Of a DNA stretch of 64,000 nucleotides, positions 16,289 to 25,704 are shown one piece after another. The DNA is from UBA2266 sp964406945 (GTDB taxonomy: Bacteria; Planctomycetota; Phycisphaerae; Sedimentisphaerales; Anaerobacaceae), in NCBI GenBank assembly GCA_964406945.1, contig CAYOTO010000012.1, positions 1-64,000 of the forward strand. The letters run 5' to 3'. Numbering within the stretch: position 1 is the stretch's first letter; each line of letters starts with the position of its first letter. The position numbers and the translations under genes were made by a program. The notes beneath the pieces were generated by a model. The model saw only the letters and a list, made by a program, of their open reading frames with translations, did not search any database and was not told the DNA's origin.

Positions 16289-17134
16289 ATGGCAAAACAG
16301 GCCAAATCCAAATGGAATGGTTTTTCGTTGAAACCCCGGCGGGAAATGCCCGAGGGCCTCTGGATGAAGTGCCCCGGCTGCGAGCACATGCTCTACAAAA
16401 GCGCCGTGGAAAAGAACCTCAACGTATGCCCGGAATGCAACCATCATTTCCGCCTCGAGTCCAGAATCCGCATAAAATACCTCGTAGATGAGGATTCCTT
16501 CCAGGAAATACTCGTTGATCTCAAAAGCAGCGACCCCCTCGACTTCAAGTTCAGGGGCACCACTTACAAGCAGCGCATTCGCCGCGACGAGGAAAAAACG
16601 GGCGTCAAAGAGGCCATGCGAATCGGCAAGGCCTTCATAAAAGGCCGCGGCGTGATCCTCGGGGTCATGGAACCCGGTTTTCTCATGGGTTCGATGGGCT
16701 TTGTCGTAGGTGAGAAGTTCGCCGTCGCAGCCGAAAAGGCACTCGCCGAGAAGCTCCCCCTGGTGGTCGTCTGCTGCTCCGGAGGAGCCAGAATGCACGA
16801 AGGCGTGGTCTCGCTCGGCCAGATGGCCAAAACCTCCGCGGCACTGGCAAAACTTGACCAGGCCGGAGGCCTCTACATCCCGGTTCTCACCGATCCGACG
16901 ACCGGAGGAGTTACCGCCAGCTTCGCAATGCTCGGAGACTGCACAATCGCAGAACCCGGCGCTCTGATCGGTTTCGCCGGTCCTCGCACCATCGCGGAGA
17001 CAATAAAAGTCGAGCTGCCAGAAGGCTTCCAGACAGCCGAGTTCATGCTCGAACACGGCTTCGTCGACATGATCGTCCATCGCAAGGATCTCAGAAGCGA
17101 AATCGCCCGGCTGATAGACTACTGTCAGAAATAA
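16289..17134 (+). CDS. accD: Acetyl-CoA carboxylase carboxyltransferase subunit beta
   Basis: One half of the carboxyltransferase that makes malonyl-CoA for fatty acid synthesis; the partner AccA is not in the window. The 281-residue protein has the N-terminal zinc ribbon (CPGCEHML...CPECNHHF, residues 29-51) and the crotonase-like core with CCSGGARMHEGVVSLGQMAKT and LTDPTTGGVTASFAMLGD. The WMKCPGC motif is standard. Length is close to the usual 280-300. The nearest genes on the same strand are rpe (113 bases before) and hisC (124 after). Confidence 0.97.
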   Translation: MAKQAKSKWNGFSLKPRREMPEGLWMKCPGCEHMLYKSAVEKNLNVCPECNHHFRLESRIRIKYLVDEDSFQEILVDLKSSDPLDFKFRGTTYKQRIRRDEEKTGVKEAMRIGKAFIKGRGVILGVMEPGFLMGSMGFVVGEKFAVAAEKALAEKLPLVVVCCSGGARMHEGVVSLGQMAKTSAALAKLDQAGGLYIPVLTDPTTGGVTASFAMLGDCTIAEPGALIGFAGPRTIAETIKVELPEGFQTAEFMLEHGFVDMIVHRKDLRSEIARLIDYCQK

Positions 17135-17224
17135 CGCAGAACGCCGCCTCATGCAGACCGTCATACCCTCCCCTTGTGGTCAATTATGCCAAAAATCACC
17201 CTTTTAATGACAGCCCGATGCGCA

Positions 17225-17230
17225 TATAAT
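17225..17230 (+). promoter_or_regulatory. Possible -10 box for the hisC-ruvB gene run
   Basis: A perfect TATAAT lies 28 bases before the hisC start, at a fitting distance for a promoter, but the -35 region at 17 bases is poor (TTTTAA-like). It may drive the long rightward run of genes from hisC on. Confidence 0.35.
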
Positions 17231-17258
17231 CGCGTCGAATCGTATTTCGGAGCAGCAA

Positions 17259-18302
17259 ATGGGATATTTTCGTGAAAACATCGAAAGGGCCGAAGGCTAC
17301 GTGCCGGGTTTTCAACCGCGCCGAACCGACGTGGTGAAGCTGAACACCAACGAAAACCCCTATCCGCCTTCGCCGGCCGTCATGAACGCTCTGGCAGAGA
17401 TAGAACCCGAGCAGCTTCGAAGATACCCCGACCCCGTTGCAACCGAATTCCGCGAGGCGGCCGCCGAGTTGAACGGTGTTTCGCCCGAATGCGTCATGTG
17501 CTGCAATGGAGGCGACGAGTTGCTCAACATCGCGCTGCGATGCTTCTGCGACCAAGACAGGCCCGTCGCATACCCGGTTCCAACATACTCACTCTACCCG
17601 GTGCTCGCCAACCTGCAAAACTGCCCCGCAATCGAAATACCGTTCGACGAAGAATTCAACCTGCCGGCCAGGCTCACCACCACCGCAGCCGCTCTGACCA
17701 TCGTCTGCAATCCCAACGCCCCCAGCGCGACGCTCGTCAGCACAAACGAACTCGCATCCCTTGCGGACGAACTGAACGGGGTTCTGCTGATAGACGAAGC
17801 CTACGCCGATTTCGCCGAAGAAAAAGCCGCCTCGCTGATTGAGAATCTCGACAACCTCATCGTCTTGAGATCAATGAGCAAAGGCTACTCTCTGGCAGGC
17901 CTGCGGTTCGGTTACGCACTGGCGAACCCCGACATGATCGCCGGTCTGATGAAGGTCAAAGATTCGTACAACGTCGACACAGTGGCCATAAAAGTCGCCA
18001 CAGCCGCAATAAAGGACCATAACTACTTCAGCGAAAATGTCGACAAGATAAAAGCCCAGAGAAATACACTTACCGAACGACTCGCGGCTTTGGGTTTTGA
18101 CGTACCCGCAAGCCACACTAATTTCGTTCTCGCAAGGTGTCCGGATCACAACGCGGCCCAAATTGTCGAAAAACTCGCCGAACGCAACATATACGTTCGA
18201 TACTTCGACAAACCCGGCCTGGCCGACAAGCTCCGAATCACCGTAGGCGCCGCCGAGCAGAACGACAAACTCATTGCGGCCCTGCAAGACATAATGTCAT
18301 AA
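17259..18302 (+). CDS. hisC: Histidinol-phosphate aminotransferase
   Basis: A PLP-dependent class I/II aminotransferase acting in histidine synthesis. The 347-residue protein shows the HisC start (VVKLNTNENPYPPSPAV), the GGDELLNIALRCFCDQ region, LIDEAYADFAE, the PLP-lysine segment LRSMSKGYSLAGLRFGYAL and NFVLARC near the end. Some related enzymes accept aromatic amino acids, but the adjacent hisB (9 bases downstream) supports the histidine role. A short ribosome site (CGGAG) precedes the ATG. Confidence 0.94.
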   Translation: MGYFRENIERAEGYVPGFQPRRTDVVKLNTNENPYPPSPAVMNALAEIEPEQLRRYPDPVATEFREAAAELNGVSPECVMCCNGGDELLNIALRCFCDQDRPVAYPVPTYSLYPVLANLQNCPAIEIPFDEEFNLPARLTTTAAALTIVCNPNAPSATLVSTNELASLADELNGVLLIDEAYADFAEEKAASLIENLDNLIVLRSMSKGYSLAGLRFGYALANPDMIAGLMKVKDSYNVDTVAIKVATAAIKDHNYFSENVDKIKAQRNTLTERLAALGFDVPASHTNFVLARCPDHNAAQIVEKLAERNIYVRYFDKPGLADKLRITVGAAEQNDKLIAALQDIMS

Positions 18303-18311
18303 GGATGGCTC

Positions 18312-18896
18312 ATGGAACAGAGAATCGCCAAAATTCACAGGCAAACGCAGGAGACGGACGTCTTTTGTCAGATGAACCTCGACGGAGCGGGCAGCTACGA
18401 GATCGATACGGGCGTGGGCTTCCTCGACCACATGCTCACCCATCTGAGCAAACACAGCAAAATCGACCTCACCATCAAGGCAACCGGCGACCTGGAAGTG
18501 GACGCTCACCACACGGTCGAAGACATCGCCATCTGCCTGGGCCAGTGCCTGCTCGAAGCCCTCGGAGACAAAAAGGGAATTGCCAGATACGGCCACAGCT
18601 CCGTTCCGATGGAAGACGCTTTGGCAAACATCGCACTGGATCTCTCCGGCAGACCGCGCTGCGTCTATAACGTTAAATTCAGAACCGACAAGATCGGTGA
18701 TTTCGACGTCGAATGCATCGAGGAAATGCTCCGCAGCTTCTCGAATACCGGCAGGTTCAACCTCCACATAAACGTCCCCTACGGCACAAACAGCCACCAC
18801 ATTGCCGAAGCCGTATTCAAAGCCCTGGGCCAGGCCCTTGCCTCTGCCGTTAAGGTCATCGGAACCGACATCCCAAGTACAAAGGGCGTATTGTGA
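18312..18896 (+). CDS. hisB: Imidazoleglycerol-phosphate dehydratase
   Basis: Dehydrates imidazoleglycerol phosphate in the sixth step leading to histidine. The 194-residue product is the monofunctional form, with no phosphatase domain. It carries both manganese-binding repeats: GVGFLDHMLTHLSKHSKIDL with DAHHTVEDIAI, and FSNTGRFNLHI with GTNSHHIAEAVFKALG. It is in frame with the preceding hisC and overlaps the next gene by 4 bases, which argues for translational coupling. Confidence 0.97.
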   Translation: MEQRIAKIHRQTQETDVFCQMNLDGAGSYEIDTGVGFLDHMLTHLSKHSKIDLTIKATGDLEVDAHHTVEDIAICLGQCLLEALGDKKGIARYGHSSVPMEDALANIALDLSGRPRCVYNVKFRTDKIGDFDVECIEEMLRSFSNTGRFNLHINVPYGTNSHHIAEAVFKALGQALASAVKVIGTDIPSTKGVL

Positions 18897-19408
18897 TTGA
18901 CGACAACGAGTCACAATATCGAATCGGCATAGGCACCGACATTCACAGGGTCGTCGAAGGTCGCAAGCTCATGCTCGGCGGCGTTTACCTGCCTTATCCG
19001 GGCGGTCTGGCGGGCCACAGCGATGGAGACGTTGCGCTTCACGCGATAATCGATGCCCTGCTCGGTGCTGCCGGTATGGGCGATATAGGCGCCTTTTTTC
19101 CGGATACCGACGATATGTGGAAAGACATAGACAGCAAGGAACTGCTGTACATAGTCAAAGACAAACTCCAGGAGAAAGGCTGGCGCGTAATAAACATCGA
19201 TCTGACCATCCATGCCGAACAGCCCAAACTCGGCCCCGTAAAAGGTCAGATAAAGCGATGCATCGCCGGTTTGCTCGGCATAGATTTTACCGTAGTCAAC
19301 GTAAAAGCGAAGACGAATGAGGGAATAGGCGAAATCGGAGAAGGCCAGGCCATGGCCGCTACCGCGGTCGCAATGCTCGAAGCCGGCGCACGAAGAAAAT
19401 TCCGCTAG
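18893..19408 (+). CDS. ispF: 2-C-methyl-D-erythritol 2,4-cyclodiphosphate synthase
   Basis: Catalyses cyclisation in the non-mevalonate isoprenoid pathway, which supplies uppS and other prenyl enzymes. The 171-residue sequence has the metal-binding GTDIHR motif, the GGVYLPYPGGLAGHSDGDVALHA region and GDIGAFFPDTDDMWKDIDS. The GTG start overlaps the hisB stop. The N-terminus has about 8 extra residues before YRIGIGTDIH. Length is otherwise typical. Confidence 0.96.
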   Translation: MIDDNESQYRIGIGTDIHRVVEGRKLMLGGVYLPYPGGLAGHSDGDVALHAIIDALLGAAGMGDIGAFFPDTDDMWKDIDSKELLYIVKDKLQEKGWRVINIDLTIHAEQPKLGPVKGQIKRCIAGLLGIDFTVVNVKAKTNEGIGEIGEGQAMAATAVAMLEAGARRKFR

Positions 19409-19445
19409 CCTCCAACGAAAACAAGGCAAGGAGAAAACACTACTG

Positions 19446-20924
19446 ATGACCTTAGAGCTTTACAACAGCCTCAGCAGAAAAAAAGAGCCGTTCGAGCCCG
19501 TGCATAAAGACAGGGCCGGCGTATACGTCTGCGGCCCGACCGTCTACGGACACGCCCATCTTGGCCATGCCAAAAGTTACGTCAGCTTCGACATACTCGT
19601 GCGATACCTGCGATACCTGGGCTACACCGTGATATACGTCCAGAATATAACCGACGTCGGCCACCTCACCGACGATGCCGACGAAGGCGAAGACAAGATA
19701 GCCGCCGCCGCACGAAAAGAGCACAAACACCCCATGGCGCTGGCCGAGTATTACACACGCAGCTTTTTCGAGGATATGGACCGGCTAAACTGCCTGCGAC
19801 CCGACATAAGCCCCAGAGCTTCGGGACACATAATAGAGCAAATCGAACTGGTCAAAAAACTGCTTGAAAAGGACTACGCCTACGAAGCGGCCGGCTCGGT
19901 GTACTTTGACGTAGAGAAATTCGCCGACTACGGCAAACTGTCCGGCAGAAATACCGAGGAAATGCTCGCGGGAGCACGCGTCGAAGTTTCGCCCGACAAA
20001 CGCAATCCCACGGATTTCGCCCTCTGGAAGAAAGCCGAACCGAATCACATTATGCAATGGCCCAGTCCCTGGGGCATGGGCTATCCGGGCTGGCATCTGG
20101 AATGCTCGGTCATGGCCAATAAATATCTTGGCGAAACGATCGACATACACGGCGGTGGGCTGGAAAACAAATTCCCGCACCATGAATGCGAAATCGCCCA
20201 GGCCGAAGCAGCAAACGGTAAACCCTTCGTCCGCTACTGGCTGCACAACAATATGGTCACTGTCGACGGCCGCAAGATGGGCAAAAGCCTCAACAACTTC
20301 ATAAATCTCAAACAGGCCTTCTCCGGCACGCACGAAAGGCTGACAAAAAGCTATGATCCGCTGGCCGTGCGACAACTGATCCTGAACAGCCACTATCGCA
20401 GCCCCATCGACTTCTCCGATGCGGCTCTGTTCGCCGCCGAGAGCGGCTACAAGAGAATAACCGAGACCGTTCAGGCCCTTCGCAGGAAACTCCCGACCGC
20501 CGTCGAGGGCGAGGCGGACCCTGCGATAACCGAGCAGCTCGAACAGTTCAGGACCAGATTCGAAGAGGCGATGAACGATGATCTAAACACTTCGATAGCA
20601 CTTTCGGTGATTTTTGAAATGGTCCGGACGACCAACAAACTCCTCCAAGACGATTCCGTCGAGCCGGCCTCGTTGAACGCGGTGGACGACCTCTTCACGA
20701 AACTCGGAGCGGCGGTGCTCGGCATAGTCAAACAGGACTACCCCCAGACAGCCTCCGTCGATGAACAGAAGATGAACAAACTGATCGATCTGCTCATCGA
20801 ACAACGCCGCACCGCCCGACAGGCCGGAGATTTTGCCCGGGCCGACGAAATCCGGGATAAACTCGACGATATCGGGATCGTCCTCGAAGATAAACCTCAA
20901 GCCACGCAGTGGAGATGGAAATGA
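19446..20924 (+). CDS. cysS: Cysteinyl-tRNA synthetase
   Basis: Charges tRNA-Cys. The 492-residue class I synthetase has the HIGH-like motif (GPTVYGHAHLGHAKSYVSFD), the zinc ligands including ECSVMANKYLGETIDIHGGG with HHECEIAQ, and the KMSKS-like GRKMGKSLNNFI. The C-terminal DALR-type domain is complete and ends in RARADEIRDKL-like sequence. The ATG at 19446 follows a GGAGAAAA ribosome site. It overlaps ruvC by 4 bases (ATGA). Confidence 0.98.
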   Translation: MTLELYNSLSRKKEPFEPVHKDRAGVYVCGPTVYGHAHLGHAKSYVSFDILVRYLRYLGYTVIYVQNITDVGHLTDDADEGEDKIAAAARKEHKHPMALAEYYTRSFFEDMDRLNCLRPDISPRASGHIIEQIELVKKLLEKDYAYEAAGSVYFDVEKFADYGKLSGRNTEEMLAGARVEVSPDKRNPTDFALWKKAEPNHIMQWPSPWGMGYPGWHLECSVMANKYLGETIDIHGGGLENKFPHHECEIAQAEAANGKPFVRYWLHNNMVTVDGRKMGKSLNNFINLKQAFSGTHERLTKSYDPLAVRQLILNSHYRSPIDFSDAALFAAESGYKRITETVQALRRKLPTAVEGEADPAITEQLEQFRTRFEEAMNDDLNTSIALSVIFEMVRTTNKLLQDDSVEPASLNAVDDLFTKLGAAVLGIVKQDYPQTASVDEQKMNKLIDLLIEQRRTARQAGDFARADEIRDKLDDIGIVLEDKPQATQWRWK

Positions 20925-21409
20925 AAATTCTGGGCATAGACCCGGGCCTGCAGGTCTGCGGTTACGCCTGCCTGGTCCTGGAATCCGAAGACCAGATGCT
21001 CAACGAGGCCGGGGTGCTTCGCACCGACTCATCCCTGCCCCTGCCGGCCAGGCTCCGTCAGATAGCCGAAGACATGCGCCGCTTGCTGAACGGATTCGCA
21101 CCCGATACCGTCGCCGTGGAAGAGTTATACTCGCATTACGCACATCCCCGAACTGCGATATTGATGGGCCACGCCAGAGGTGTTATATTACAGTGCTGTG
21201 CCGAAGCCTGCGTCGAAGTCAGGAGCTTCAGTGCGACTCGCATAAAGAAATCCGTAACCGGTAACGGCAGGGCCGGCAAGCAGCAGGTTCAGCGCACCAT
21301 TCAGGCGGTTCTGGCACTGGCTCAGCCGCCCGAGCCAAACGATGTGGCCGATGCAATCGCAGCGGCTCTGTGCTGTGCAAACGCCGCCAAACGGAGTATT
21401 CCGGGCTGA
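20921..21409 (+). CDS. ruvC: Holliday junction resolvase RuvC
   Basis: An endonuclease that cuts Holliday junctions after RuvAB branch migration. The 162-residue protein shows the RNase H-like core with acidic residues Asp7 (ILGIDPGLQVCGYA) and Glu67 (VAVEELYSHYAHP), and the C-terminal NDVADAIAAALCCA. I chose the ATG at 20921, which forms an ATGA overlap with the cysS stop and has GGAG at the right distance; an upstream GTG (20909) is possible. It leads a ruvC-ruvA-ruvB cluster. Confidence 0.96.
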   Translation: MKILGIDPGLQVCGYACLVLESEDQMLNEAGVLRTDSSLPLPARLRQIAEDMRRLLNGFAPDTVAVEELYSHYAHPRTAILMGHARGVILQCCAEACVEVRSFSATRIKKSVTGNGRAGKQQVQRTIQAVLALAQPPEPNDVADAIAAALCCANAAKRSIPG

Positions 21410-21471
21410 CATAGCCGAGGGTGAAATTCGCACCCGCCTGCAGCGCGGGCTAATTCAACGGACTGAAAATT

Positions 21472-22104
21472 ATGATTGCCAGGATAGAGGGTAAGCTTCT
21501 CAGGCTCGACCGGGAAACAGCACTTGTTCAAGTCGGGCAAATCGCATACGAGGTCATGCTGCCGGGGTATTGCGTCAGCGCATTGTCCGACAGCATCGGC
21601 TCAAACGTAACCCTGTGCACGATGGAATACTACGAAGGAACCCCCGCAGGCGGCAATCTCATCCCCCGCATGATAGGCTTCCTGACGCCTTCGGACAGGG
21701 ATTTCTTCACCAAGTTCACGAAAGTAAAAGGAATAGGAATCAAGAAAGCCCTGCGATGCCTCAGCGTTCCGATTGCCACAATCGCCGCAGCCATAGAAAA
21801 CGGCGACGACAAGACCCTGCTCTCACTGCCCTCTGTCGGCAAACGCATGGCCCAGCAGATTATCGCCGAACTGAAAGGCAAACTCGGAGATTTCGCCGTG
21901 GGCGCAGAGTCAGCCAAAGCCGCTGCATCCCCGGCATTTGTACCGTTCCAGGTCGAAGCCCTGGAAATCCTCATAGCGTGGGGCGAGAAAAGGGCCGAAG
22001 CGATCGAACTCATAGAACTGGCCTGTAAAAAGCACCCGCAAGTCGATTCCGCGGAAACGCTTGTGCCGTTGGTCTACAGGCTCAAGCAGGGCGTGGAGGT
22101 ATAG
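21472..22104 (+). CDS. ruvA: Holliday junction branch migration protein RuvA
   Basis: The junction-binding subunit of RuvAB. The 210-residue protein has the N-terminal OB-fold (MIARIEGKLLRLDRETALVQ), helix-hairpin-helix motifs (FTKVKGIGIKKALRCL and LLSLPSVGKRMAQQIIAELK) and a C-terminal RuvB-binding domain. The typical acidic pin near the OB fold is hard to place by eye. The gene lies 62 bases after ruvC and 9 before ruvB. Confidence 0.96.
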   Translation: MIARIEGKLLRLDRETALVQVGQIAYEVMLPGYCVSALSDSIGSNVTLCTMEYYEGTPAGGNLIPRMIGFLTPSDRDFFTKFTKVKGIGIKKALRCLSVPIATIAAAIENGDDKTLLSLPSVGKRMAQQIIAELKGKLGDFAVGAESAKAAASPAFVPFQVEALEILIAWGEKRAEAIELIELACKKHPQVDSAETLVPLVYRLKQGVEV

Positions 22105-22113
22105 GATCAGGAT

Positions 22114-23166
22114 ATGGCAATAGGCAGAATCATAGGCGGCCAATCACTCAACGATGTCGAGGAGACTTTCAACACCTCACTCAGGCCCAAATCGCTCGAC
22201 CAGTGCGTCGGTCAGCCCAATCTGCGCGAAAAACTTTCCATCGCCATCACCGCGGCCAGAAAACGCTCCGAGCCGCTGGAACACGTCCTCTTCTACGGCC
22301 CTCCCGGTCTGGGCAAGACAACCCTCGCCAATGTAGTTGCAAATGAAATGAACGCAAAGATAAGGTGTTCATCCGGGCCGGCTCTGGTAAAAGCCGGCGA
22401 CGTTATGGGTCTGCTGAGCAACATAAACACGGGCGATGTCCTGTTCATCGATGAAATCCATCGTCTGAGCACCACCGTTGAAGAATTCATCTACCCGGCC
22501 ATGGAGGAATTCAAAGTCGATTTCACCGTCGACAGCGGCTTGCACGCAAAAACGATCAATTTCCCGCTCAAACGCTTCACCCTGGTCGGTGCGACCACAC
22601 GTGCGGGCCTGCTCAGCGCCCCGCTCCGCAGCCGATTCGGAATGCTCTACCATCTGGATTACTACGATGCCGATGAATTGACGCAAATCCTTGCAAGATC
22701 CGCCGACCTGCTCGAATTGCCCTGCGATGAAGGCACTCTGGAACTGATCGCCGGCCGTTCCAGGGGCACACCCCGTGTCGCAAACAGACTGCTCAAACGC
22801 GTCCGCGACTATGCCCAGGTCAAAGGCTCCGGAATCCTCAGCAGAGACATCGTCGAAAACGCGCTGAAAATGGAGCAGATCGACTCGCTCGGACTCGACC
22901 AACTCGATCGCGCATTCCTGCGTGCCCTGGTCAATGTATACAACGGAGGTCCCGCTGGAATCGAGGCGATAGCGGCCACACTCGGAGAAGAACGCGACAC
23001 TCTCGAGGATGTCGTAGAGCCGTACCTGCTGCAGATAGGCTTCGTCCGCAGAACCAAGCGGGGCCGCGAAATTACCGAGCAGGCCTGCAGCCACCTTAAC
23101 CTTAGCTCCAGGCAATCTAAACGCCGAAAACAACAGCCCGAGTCCGACCTGTTCGAACAGGACTGA
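22114..23166 (+). CDS. ruvB: Holliday junction branch migration ATPase RuvB
   Basis: The hexameric AAA+ motor of RuvAB. The 350-residue sequence has the RuvB N-terminus (LRPKSLDQCVGQPNLREKL), Walker A (FYGPPGLGKTTLANVVANE), Walker B (VLFIDEIHRL), sensor I (LVGATTRAGLLSAPLRSRFG) and the C-terminal winged helix (YLLQIGFVRRTKRGREIT). It is the last gene of the rightward run; recO converges on it with only 8 bases between the stops. Confidence 0.98.
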   Translation: MAIGRIIGGQSLNDVEETFNTSLRPKSLDQCVGQPNLREKLSIAITAARKRSEPLEHVLFYGPPGLGKTTLANVVANEMNAKIRCSSGPALVKAGDVMGLLSNINTGDVLFIDEIHRLSTTVEEFIYPAMEEFKVDFTVDSGLHAKTINFPLKRFTLVGATTRAGLLSAPLRSRFGMLYHLDYYDADELTQILARSADLLELPCDEGTLELIAGRSRGTPRVANRLLKRVRDYAQVKGSGILSRDIVENALKMEQIDSLGLDQLDRAFLRALVNVYNGGPAGIEAIAATLGEERDTLEDVVEPYLLQIGFVRRTKRGREITEQACSHLNLSSRQSKRRKQQPESDLFEQD

Positions 23167-23174
23167 ACACGCGA

Positions 23175-23930
23175 TTACACCCCCGTAACATACTTCGCCA
23201 TTTTCGGCGGACGGTGAAGGTGATAAGTAAAATGGCTCAAAAACAGCTTCTCTATGCCCAATAGCGTCTTCTCATCGGCCTCCGCCAGCAGTTTGATTTG
23301 GCTCAAAACAGCCCCGAACCGCCTCGGGATCGTCATTCTGTCGGGGAAACTTCCCTCGCAATCTCTGCAAATAAGCCCGTTTGCTGAGCTGCTGAAGTAG
23401 CATTCTTTCCAACCGGTACCATAGGGCCTGCGGCAGTTCGAACATGCATTCAGCACAGGTCTCAGACCCGCTTCACCAAGCAGTCTCAACTCGAAGACAA
23501 TAAGCAGCGCAAGCAACTCCCGTCTTTGGCCCTGTGCGCACGATGCCGCCGCGTCCCGAAGAAAGTCAAAGAATGCTTCGAAGAGCACCGGATGTGAATC
23601 ACCCTCGTTGGTCAGATTGTTCAGAAGTTCGGCCGCCAGCAAACAGCAGTTGAGCCCGAAAAGACTGCGTGAAAGCCCGCTTGCGGCGATGGCCCCATAG
23701 TCGCAATCGAATTCGGTCAAAGTCCCCAGACCTTCTTCACGGGCCGGCGAAAACACGATCTTACCGTAAGAAAAAACCTCGATTGGCCCTCCGAACGCCG
23801 ATTTCGCCCGCTTCGAACCTTTCGCAATAAGGCCTGTTTTGCCGTTTTCCCGCGTAAAAAACGTCAGTACCTGCGAAGTCTCCGAATAATCGACCGTCCG
23901 TATGCAGATGCCCTCGTCCTTCAATAGCAT
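23175..23930 (-). CDS. recO: DNA repair protein RecO
   Basis: Helps load RecA at gaps together with RecR. The 251-residue protein has the N-terminal OB fold (GICIRTVDYSETSQVLTFFTRENGKTGLIAKGSKRAKS) and a C-terminal helical part with a zinc site (CSNCRRP...CRDC). The ATG at 23930 overlaps the stop of the upstream CBS-domain gene (TGATG), so the two are coupled; a GTG one codon earlier is an alternative. It is the last gene of a long leftward run. Confidence 0.92.
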   Translation of the reverse strand: MLLKDEGICIRTVDYSETSQVLTFFTRENGKTGLIAKGSKRAKSAFGGPIEVFSYGKIVFSPAREEGLGTLTEFDCDYGAIAASGLSRSLFGLNCCLLAAELLNNLTNEGDSHPVLFEAFFDFLRDAAASCAQGQRRELLALLIVFELRLLGEAGLRPVLNACSNCRRPYGTGWKECYFSSSANGLICRDCEGSFPDRMTIPRRFGAVLSQIKLLAEADEKTLLGIEKLFLSHFTYHLHRPPKMAKYVTGV

Positions 23931-25210
23931 CACTGCAGCTCTGCCGTTCTCTCGATTCGAATACGTTTGATGCTCCGAGGTTCGGCGCTGACCACCGTAA
24001 ACTTCATATCCGCTTTCTCGAATGTTTCCCCGGCTTTTGGAATATAACCCAGAACCGAGAACACAAACCCGCCGACCGTGTCGTAATCTTCGTCCTCCGG
24101 CAGATCCAGCCCGAACTGATCGTTAATGTCATCAACGTACATACGAGCATCCACCTCGATCGTGTTCTCGTCGATCTCCATAACCGATTCGACAGGGGTC
24201 TCCTCGTACTCGTCAGTGATCTCGCCGACCAGTTCCTCCAGTATGTCTTCGAGTGTCACTATGCCGGCCGTTCCGCCGTATTCGTCCAGAACAACCGAGA
24301 TATGCAGCTTCTCCGTCTGAAACTCGTGCAGCAGAATCCTCAGCGACTTGGTTTCAGGCACGAAATAAGCCGGCCTCATCCGTTCCCGCAGATCAAATTC
24401 CGCCGGATCCGCGCCTATCTCGTTAAGCAGATCCTTGGCGTACACCAGTCCGACAATCTTGTCGATATTCTCTTCGAAAACCGGCACCCGCGTATGCCCG
24501 GCCTCGGAAATTGTCTTCAAAACGGTCTCCAGATCGCTGTTTAGTTCGAGCGCGACTATATCCGTTCTGGGCGTCATTATCTCGCCCGCGGTGGTCTCGC
24601 TCAACTCCAGCACGTTCTCGATCATATGCTGCTCTTCCGCATCCATAACGCCTTCGATCCTCTGCTGCTCCAGGCCGGTCAAAAACTCCTCCTGCTTCTC
24701 GTCGTGCTCTTCTTCCGGCGTTGCCTCGGGCACCCCCGCAAGCCGCCTGACAAGCCCATCGAGCAATTTCCAGAGATAAAGCACCGGCGCCGCCAGAAAA
24801 GCGAAAAATACCAGCACACCGTAAGTACTGCTGAGCACCTTCTCGCCGGCGTACTTGGCCCATGCATGCGGCACCGCAAGACCCAGCACCCCGAATATCG
24901 CCAGGGCCACCGCGGCCGTCAATACGTAATCCCACACCGACGCGCCTCCGTCCTGCGGCTTTATTAGCAGCGAAACCAGCAGCAGAACCACCGCCATATT
25001 GCAGAGTAGCCGGTACAGCGAGCACGCCAGTATCAGCCTCTCGGCGTCGGCCATGAGCTTATCCGCCAGCTTCTCTTTTCTTATAGCCTTGAAAGCCTCC
25101 TGCAGCCGAACGTGTGAATAAACACGCAACGAAACGCCCGCAAGCGAAAAAAAAGTCGTACCTATGGCACTGAGGCATATAAAAACCGTTGCCCAGCCTT
25201 CGTAACTCAC
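23930..25210 (-). CDS. CNNM/CorC-type membrane protein with CBS pair
   Basis: A 426-residue protein of the HlyC/CorC (CNNM) group, linked to magnesium or cobalt transport. Three to four hydrophobic segments fill about residues 1-155 (DUF21-like region). A CBS pair follows (GEIMTPRTDIVALELNS... and RMRPAYFVPETKSLRILLHEF..., ending in VVLDEYGGTAGIVTLEDILEELVGEI), then a C-terminal CorC_HlyC domain (VDARMYVDDINDQFGLDLPEDEDYDTVGGFV). The start is GTG at 25210 with an AAAGG ribosome site. 'Hemolysin' in such names is historical. The transported ion cannot be told from sequence. Confidence 0.9.
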   Translation of the reverse strand: MSYEGWATVFICLSAIGTTFFSLAGVSLRVYSHVRLQEAFKAIRKEKLADKLMADAERLILACSLYRLLCNMAVVLLLVSLLIKPQDGGASVWDYVLTAAVALAIFGVLGLAVPHAWAKYAGEKVLSSTYGVLVFFAFLAAPVLYLWKLLDGLVRRLAGVPEATPEEEHDEKQEEFLTGLEQQRIEGVMDAEEQHMIENVLELSETTAGEIMTPRTDIVALELNSDLETVLKTISEAGHTRVPVFEENIDKIVGLVYAKDLLNEIGADPAEFDLRERMRPAYFVPETKSLRILLHEFQTEKLHISVVLDEYGGTAGIVTLEDILEELVGEITDEYEETPVESVMEIDENTIEVDARMYVDDINDQFGLDLPEDEDYDTVGGFVFSVLGYIPKAGETFEKADMKFTVVSAEPRSIKRIRIERTAELQ

Positions 25211-25266
25211 CCAACATTACCTTTCAACTTAAACCTGAAACGCCGGCCAAACCGCTCGGCCCGCGG

Positions 25267-25704
25267 CTAATCCTTGTATACGACACCGTACCCGAAATCC
25301 CCAAGAATCTCATCTTCGGCCCGGTGCATCCTCTCGGCTTCGCTGTCGGTCGAATCGTCAAAACCGAGATTGTGCAGCATGCCGTGGACAATGTAAAGAG
25401 CCAACTCCGCACGCGCCGAATGCTTACGAGACCGAGCCTCGGACGCGGCTACTTCGCCGTTGACAACTATCGAAAAATCTCTGCCGCTCTCGTCCGACAG
25501 ATCGAAACTCAGACAATCGGAAGTGCCGTCCCTGTTAAGAAACCGCTTATTCAGCTCGCGAAATTCCCCGTCGTCCACTACGGCAACACTTATCGCCCCG
25601 TCGCTAATCTCCAAACGCTCGCAAATTCCGCGCACCAGCTCGTCGACGTCCGCCTCCGAAAGTTCCGCCCCTGAATAATTCGTACTGAACTGGACCGTTA
25701 TCAT
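25267..25704 (-). CDS. ybeY: Endoribonuclease YbeY (rRNA maturation)
   Basis: A metal-dependent RNase acting in 16S rRNA processing. The 145-residue protein shows the family blocks NRDGTSDCLSFDL and YIVHGMLHNLGFDD. The usual metal motif is HGxLHxxGxDH; here His107 and His111 are present but the third histidine is Asp117. Similar substitutions occur in some other phyla, so activity may be retained. Its ATG overlaps the stop of the upstream 7TM-HD gene (ATGA), and phoH precedes that, the common ybeY-HD-phoH order. Confidence 0.92.
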   Translation of the reverse strand: MITVQFSTNYSGAELSEADVDELVRGICERLEISDGAISVAVVDDGEFRELNKRFLNRDGTSDCLSFDLSDESGRDFSIVVNGEVAASEARSRKHSARAELALYIVHGMLHNLGFDDSTDSEAERMHRAEDEILGDFGYGVVYKD

